Origin: Batrachochytrium dendrobatidis JAM81 | Lineage: Eukaryota > Chytridiomycota > Chytridiomycetes > Rhizophydiales | Assembly: GCF_000203795.2 (NCBI RefSeq) | Contig: NW_006281107.1 | Location: 1,002,965-1,066,964 of the forward strand | Length of the DNA: 64,000 bases | Direction: 5' to 3' | The notes under the pieces: model-generated | Told to the model about the DNA's origin: nothing | The model's input: only the letters and a program-made list of their open reading frames with translations | The model's database searches: none | In this document: positions 57,699 to 64,000 of the stretch, piece after piece | Layout of the letters: the number at the start of each line of letters is the position of its first letter | Position numbering within the stretch: the first letter of the stretch is position 1 | Translations under genes and position numbers: made by a program

Positions 57699-59447
57699 AT
57701 GCCAAAACGATACCTCAATGTCCAATACAACACACTTACTGCTGAAATCGATGTGACTGACTTTGAAGACCCGAGTGACGTTCAGGATGCTATCAAGTCT
57801 GAATATGGTCCTGCTATGGCTGACATTGATGCTCCTCAACTCCAACTCTACACCAACAGTAACAAGGACCAACTAATCAACACCTGGGCTTTACTCGACT
57901 CCCTTCCTCAATAATACTTTACTCAAGATGGTTATTGTGTTGTCATTGGTTGTTTACCATCACCTACCAGGGAACCAAGCAAAAGTACCATTTTTGATGC
58001 AGGTTCTACTTCTTTATCAACAGCAAACCATCAAGACTTTTCTCCTAAACGACAACGTACCAAACCCAATGATTTGACAACCCAATTCAAGTCGTTTGCA
58101 AACGCCCAGCTGATCGATGAATGTATACAGTCGACAGATCATGTCTTTTTCCCATACACCCAAGACAAAATACAAAAACTATATGTTAGAGAGTGCTATC
58201 ATGATGTGTTTGGCTTGCTTTTGGATCAAATTGATCGTGGCATGGAATCATTTGCAATATCTGGAACATCAGGCATCGGAAAGTCACTGTTTTTTGTCTA
58301 CATATTGCATCGCTTGATGGATGACTTTACCACGAAAACTCTGTCTCTAAAGCCAAACCGGATTGTTTATCAAGTGGGATCTTGTTTCAAATGCTTTTAC
58401 TTGCAGCAACAACTCGTCACAGAGCTTGGACTTGAAGTGGCCAATATTGTTTGGAAACAAGACACATTGTATATTGTTGATGGACACACGATTCCAAGAT
58501 CATCATGTTGCATTGTCTTGTTCATGTCATCTCCTCAGTCTGAAGGATACAAGGAGTTCGTCAAACAAAAGATGGCAAGGGAATGGGATTTTCCTGTTTG
58601 GACTTTGGACGAGTTACAGACTTGCCGACGTCATTGCTATCCGGATGTACCCATTGAGACTATCAATGAGAGATATCGCATGTATGGTGGTGTAGCTCGT
58701 TCTGTCTTTGATATTGTATCAAATCCAATGGAGAAAGCTTTGACTGATGTTGATGCAGTCAAAGGGGTACGAAACATTGGATTCACAATCAAACTATCTG
58801 CAAATACTCATACATTGCTTCATATCATTGTGTCAGACAACGGACAGTACAGATTCCTGCATGTTGATATTGCTTCAAGATATGTTGGAGAAAAACTTTG
58901 GCAACGTCATTCTGCTCAAATGATTACCAATATGCAGCAAATGTTTGATGGTATTCCAACCGAGATTTCAAGACATTTGTTTGAAATATACGGACATGTG
59001 GTTTTTTGTACTGGTGGACAAACTCTCAAATGCAGATGCCTGAAAGATGGTACAGTGACAAAGATTACTTTGGATGCACTCAATGGCCAACGAATTACAT
59101 TTGGAATAAATACTATCCCTACTGCTGCAGCACTTGATGGCAACTATTACGAACCGACAGATGACGATAATTTTGCAGCAATTGATTCACTCAGTCGACA
59201 GGGAATGTTCCAATTTACAGCTGTTGCTGAACATCTAATTCGCGAAGTTGATATTCTTACAAAACTGTGCAATTTGTATGATGAACCCAAACTTTATTTT
59301 GTGGTTCCACCTCACCAGTTTGAAGGGTTCAAAAAGCAGAGTTTCAAACCAATTGATGGCACAGAGCAGGTACAACCCATTCATGGATTGAAGCAATACG
59401 TTATAAAACTCCCACTAATACAACCAGATTTGAAGAGTAGAAAGTGA
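57699..59447 (+). pseudogene. Crinkler (CRN) gene, NTPase + REase type, with in-frame TAA
   Basis: Starting at the ATG after a T-rich leader, the frame gives a ubiquitin-like header (YLNVQYNTLTAEIDVTDFED, LQLYTNSNKDQLINTW) and then meets TAA at 57912-57914 (codon 72). Without any shift it continues open to 59447. That part contains VFFPYTQDKIQKLYVRECY, a P-loop GTSGIGKSLFFVYILHRL near codon 189, RYRMYGGVARSVFDIVSNP, and a C-terminal REase-fold tail (NFAAIDSLSRQGMFQFTAV, LYFVVPPHQFEGF). The header differs from that of the other two CRN genes but the C-terminal architecture is like that at 37046. A single nonsense change, an assembly error, or a downstream start (no ATG until well inside) are the options. 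Confidence 0.78.
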
Positions 59448-60734
59448 TAGTTGTATTTTACAACTGATATGACATATTTTCAACCATTCCAACCATTCCA
59501 ATTATTTGATAATTCAATGTTAATACAACTGGCATTATACAATTGTGTCCATTCAAGGGATTGAGATGCATTTAGCATGGAAAGTCCAAATTCAAGTTTA
59601 CTATTGTAACATACGCTTTTTGACAAATAATGGCTCTGTTGACACATCCTTGTACCATCTAATCGTGTCCGATTGAAGCATCAAGTATGAGTTTGGCAGA
59701 CAACTTGCAACTTTAATCAACTTGTATACGGTAAGCATTTTGATAATGTCGGCATTTGTCAGGATATCACACCTGACAACTTTGAATCAAATTTAGCAGT
59801 GATTATAGGTGAAAACACCAATCTAGCACAACAACAATTCCAGACAATTCCAGACAATCCGATTCTGATTAGTTCTAAAACCAGAATTCACATTGTAACC
59901 ACAAACCAAATGCGTTCAATATCAATCACAATCATCATGTACGAATGTATCAAAGTATGTCGTCAACTTTTGAATATTTTAGCAGTCTTGCTTAAAACAA
60001 GTGGTATCATCCAGTGCACTACATATACTACTCATGGTCATTGACAACTGATTGTGTAGTAATAGTTTGAGTGTATTGTGAGCAAAGTATTGATGATGGA
60101 ATAACACACATTTTGGGTATGATACTAGAAACACACGAACTTCGAATAACTGCGCAACTATGTGTTCAAACTCTGCTCCAAATATATGTTGTTGTATACA
60201 GCAAACCTGGTAAAGTGTTGTATTTTGTCATGGTTGCATTGTTCCGAGACATAATTTGAGGCTTGTTACAATGGGTTACTGGATTTGATATCCAATAGAT
60301 TTGATAAAAGTGTTGCAATTGACATTTATGTTTGTGGATAACAATATTTTGGAATCAACTCGTTCAATTTGGAAATCAATTGGATTTCTTGCTGATATCA
60401 ATACCAATACCAATGTCAATGTCAACTCAATTGATTGGAGTAGCACTCGAGTGCTTGCAGTATTGACTTTGGTTCAAACAGTAATACACAGTAACACACT
60501 GATTATCATTTCAGCAAAAAATGATACAGAAATGATCATTCCCAAAACAAGGAATCTGAATGACTGAGATACTGCGCTTATTATGCTGATAATCCAATAC
60601 ATGAAATGGCAATCGAAAATGTACAACATGTACATGTCAAATACATCCCAAACATAGCATCATTTTACAGTATGGTTTACAGCTGATACAACTGATACAG
60701 TTATTAATATGGGTTGGCTTGTAAATGCGTTTGT

Positions 60735-60805
60735 GTTGAAATGGCTTGCGCAACGATGTTGAACATCAATTTCGCTGTTTAAAAAGTTGCTCAAGCCATT
60801 TCAAC
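60735..60805. repeat. Inverted repeat with 20-bp arms
   Basis: Arms 60735-60754 and 60786-60805 are reverse complements with one mismatch, separated by 31 bp. Could be a degenerate mobile-element end pair or a transcribed hairpin; nothing around it decides. Confidence 0.6.
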
Positions 60806-63740
60806 AACCAAGACCATTAAAAATGGACATTTATGCATTTATTATGTATTTAGTGTTGTTGCAACTCGACATATTACACGTCTTGATAGTGTGTTATATA
60901 TCTCAACGACATTTGATCAGTCGGTAGTTTGTGGCAAATAATAAATTAGAGTGGTGTCTTGCTCTGTTTACAGATTGTTTGGCATTTGATTATTTAGTGT
61001 AGTGTGGTCAATATTGGTCAGACAGTGTAATACACACACTGATTGAATATCAAATACAACACTGGTGACAATATGAACACACATGCTTGTCAGTTTCAAC
61101 CGTATCCTAGATATCAACCAAGTTTTGTCCAACAAACTTTGTACAAGTGTCGTGCAGTGTGATGGTAAATTGTCTGATGACAACGATATACGTTTTTTGA
61201 TGACTTGTATTTGTAACTTTTGAACGATTTGTGGTTGAGATCCGCATGTTTACAGTCTTTTACCGATGTTTTGCAAAAAAACATGGTTTGACTGCATGAC
61301 AATGTCAAATCCAAAATTGCATTTGGAGACAAATTGCCACCAAACATATTATGTATATGTATGGATAATGCCATGACTGATATTCAGGGTATTCATGATA
61401 CAAACATCAATGCTGGTTTATTGAATGCAATTGCAACAGCTGGTGTCAAATATTCAGGCTGGGATTCAACAAGATGCGACCTAATTGTCAGATCAATGAT
61501 TTTGAAAATATATAGTATTTTCAAACCCAACACATTTTGGATTTGGTGGACTGACTACAATCAAGACCATAACACTGTTCAACAATCACAGACTCGATGC
61601 CAACGACATGCATGCAGTATATGATTTGTAGTTTTGTAAAAGTTCCGTTTCGTGAATGTGGTGATATTGTTGACCTCGCGAGCAATCACTCGAAACTATA
61701 CGACTATTTTTACAATGGAATTGATGCCAATATACATGCTTGTCAACACAATAGTTTTTGGATGATTTTGACAACATTTGGATGTGGCATTGAATTGGTT
61801 ATAACATCAAAACCAACAGCGATAGTATCTTGGATCATGACTCGTCCAAAAGTTGTGCAAATTGTGCGAATCGATTTTCAAAACAATTTTCAAAACATAT
61901 ATTGATTGATTATTGTAGCTGCCAACACTGATGAATTAGCAACAACCAACTTGGCGGTGACTTGTCAGCAGTTTGGAGTGATTTTGATGATTTGGGTTAT
62001 ATGATTTGTAATATTTATCGATTAAGCTTGTTTGGCCAGCTGTAACAACCAATGATGATTTAGTCTTGGTTCAACGATTGATCAAAACCCAAACCTGAAT
62101 GCCAAAAACTGAAAATTGAAAAATACGCTATACTCGATGGTTTGTTTGTCTGGTGAACACCAATGTGCAATGACTGCTCTTGAAATAGTGTCATGACAAT
62201 GAGTCTTGTATTTTTGTCAAACTCCTGGTATATGAGATCATGCCACTTTTATTGCAGGCAAATAAATGACTAAAAACACGAAACAATTGCCAATTGACCT
62301 ATCAATCATACCATTGAGTACCATGTAAATCCAACATGTCAAAGTAACCAATCATGCAATGATTTACTGAAACTACCGTGTTCATGAACGTATTGAGTAG
62401 GAATATTGCACTGACAGTCATCAGTCATTCAAGATTATGACAACCTGGCGCAAAGACTTGAAGTTGGTTTTCAAAACCTTGATCAAAACCTGTACTAATG
62501 ATATCATACATTTGTTTGCTCATGTCATTAATATACATATCGCTGATAAGTAGACAATCATGCAATGTTACATTCGTCCAATATAGTTGAACGAGTTTTG
62601 TCCATGATTGTTGATTGATGATCATCTCCGATCAACACTTGCTATTGGTCAAAATGTAATCGAAACTATTTGTTGAAAACCCTGCCATCACTTGATGATT
62701 TACATTGGGTATTAGTCTAGCACTGAACGTTGTCCACTATTCAAACCTGCAAACCATCCACCATTGTACACATGATGTTTGGTCTGGGTTGCACATCTTG
62801 GATAAATAGTCTGACTAATTTAGTTGTGAATATCGGTTGAAAAACTGGTATTGTTTGGTGTCCATATGTTGTTTATAGTATTGAGAATATTGGGAATATT
62901 GAATCTATTCAACATACCATGTCACACTGTACATTGGTGTTGATGCATGACCAAATGGTTGATAGTTTATGATGTATACACAACAAATAGTTGTTACAAA
63001 CCATGATTTTCTACATCAAAAATATGAATCTTGCAAAATCGATATGAATTGTTGCTATTAAAACCATTTACTACGCTACCACTGTTATTTCCAAAGCTGT
63101 TGAGTTGATTGAAATTGTAACTAACCAAATCTACTGAAATATGTCCAACAAAACAATCATGTCAATCATGTCGAATGTGATTTATTGATCAGCTATCCAT
63201 GAGCCATAAACAATGATAAATAGAATGAAACTTTGCGGCTTTGATTTGAACATTGACAACTATGCAAGTTGGTTTCAAGTTTACTGTGTGCATTGACACA
63301 TGGTCACACATTGACAGATCAACAGATTACAGCTAGCGACAATATGAATCAACTTTGGATGATATATATTTATATTTCAACAACCATTTTGACATGGTTT
63401 GAATCACTCGGACAAATCAAATACATGACCAATTGAACAATCAGTCAAATATTTGGTATACAGTGACAGTATATGCTGTAGTAATGGATTGTAAATGCGA
63501 TGATAAATATCCATAATCAGGGTGACAATTTGACACTATCTGATTACTGGATACATGACCGCAATTGGAGAGATCAACACAATATACTAGTGAGGTTGAT
63601 TATACACCAACAACGATGCTTGTATATCGATTCGCCCTACAGGGTGTTTCTGGGTTTGTTGACCCTACATGGTGTATTTGGCGTTTTTTCTAAATACCCA
63701 TTTGAAAGGTGCCGATTGTCACCCTTGAAGTTGCCGTCGT

Positions 63741-63747
63741 TATAAAA
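63741..63747 (+). promoter_or_regulatory. TATA box of the terminal secreted gene
   Basis: TATAAAA, 51-57 bp before the ATG at 63798, similar in spacing to the TATA boxes of the other secreted genes in the window. Confidence 0.55.
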
Positions 63748-63797
63748 CGGCAGTCATGTATCAGATTCAACCCATTTTCATTACACTACTCGATACA

Positions 63798-64000
63798 ATG
63801 TTGATTACTCTAGAATGCGTTATACTTGCGTTACAGGCGGTTGCTGCAGTTCGACTTGCATTAGAATCACCTTTTGAAATTACCGGTCAATCAAACAATA
63901 GGCTGTCAAAACGATCACCCGTTGTGTTGGATGGTGATATCACAAAATGTTACACAATTAAAGTCAATGTTGATGGAGTCAATGTATGTATCATGTCATG
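63798..64000 (+). CDS. Secreted preproprotein, first exon (partial)
   Basis: The reading frame begins MLITLECVILALQAVAAVRL, a likely signal peptide. It continues to a dibasic site in NRLSKRSPVVLDGD that looks like a Kex2 processing point, then ITKCYTIKVNVDGVN. At 63984 GTATGT follows an intact codon, a good 5' splice site, so exon 1 is probably 63798-63983 (62 codons) and the gene runs past the window edge. The pre-pro layout is usual for secreted hydrolases or peptides of fungi. No catalytic motif lies within the window, so no function is assigned. Confidence 0.55.
   Translation, partial: MLITLECVILALQAVAAVRLALESPFEITGQSNNRLSKRSPVVLDGDITKCYTIKVNVDGVNVCIMS

Larger units (their letters stand above)
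59448..63797. other. Large gene-poor stretch with decayed remains
   Basis: About 4.3 kb without a supportable gene. Short protein-like blocks occur around 59620-60570 and 61330-61900 (for example ECGDIVDLASNHSKLYDYFY, SIFKPNTFWIWWTDYNQD) but stops break them and no family is recognised. A long hairpin is at 60735-60805. 63620-63700 carries two similar CCCTACA(G/T)GGTGT stretches. Confidence 0.45.

Overview
This window reads as nuclear DNA of a chytrid fungus of the Batrachochytrium type (Rhizophydiales). The evidence is short spliceosomal introns (about 55-100 nt) in conserved eukaryotic genes, AT-rich intergenic DNA, Crinkler (CRN) effector-like genes, families of small secreted coiled-coil proteins and a secreted S41 peptidase-like protein. 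The species cannot be fixed from the sequence alone.

Layout. (1) 1-10.8 kb is a compact housekeeping block: ERCC1/Rad10, the mitochondrial inner-membrane protein Yme2, an SH3 protein, NAD kinase and a beta-carbonic anhydrase. The last two lie between the arms of a ~285-bp inverted repeat. (2) 11.5-13.3 kb holds a decayed malonyl-CoA decarboxylase. (3) 13.7-25.5 kb is an accessory region with two inverted paralogous secreted proteins, the S41-like secreted protein, a secreted coiled-coil gene with an in-frame stop, and a truncated LINE copy. (4) 26.3-29.7 kb carries an ARM-repeat/DUF4246 gene interrupted by one frameshift. (5) 30.3-43.2 kb is a Crinkler region: two divergent CRN pseudogenes, a small unknown four-exon gene, a LINE fragment and two intact CRN genes (P-loop NTPase/REase type and nuclease-kinase type). 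(6) 43.8-47.1 kb has a DnaJ-X co-chaperone with apparent homopolymer frameshifts and a Slm1-like PH protein with an in-frame TGA. (7) 49.1-51.7 kb has two convergent secreted coiled-coil genes. (8) 52.4-57.3 kb is a degenerate non-LTR retrotransposon on the minus strand. (9) 57.7-59.4 kb is a third CRN gene with an in-frame TAA. (10) 59.5-63.8 kb is mostly decayed DNA, ending in the first exon of a secreted preproprotein.

How the parts relate. The left block is core metabolism, DNA repair and mitochondrial maintenance. The rest is a repeat-rich, fast-changing compartment in which effector-like and secreted genes sit beside retroelements, duplicated promoters and many pseudogenes. All three CRN genes with recognisable 5' flanks share GTCTCAC/GTGAGAC motifs, twice as perfect palindromes, 120-240 bp before the start codon. 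This is the most interesting regulatory signal in the window. Several disruptions fall in A-runs or are single-base changes in otherwise conserved genes, so some may be assembly errors rather than real pseudogenes.
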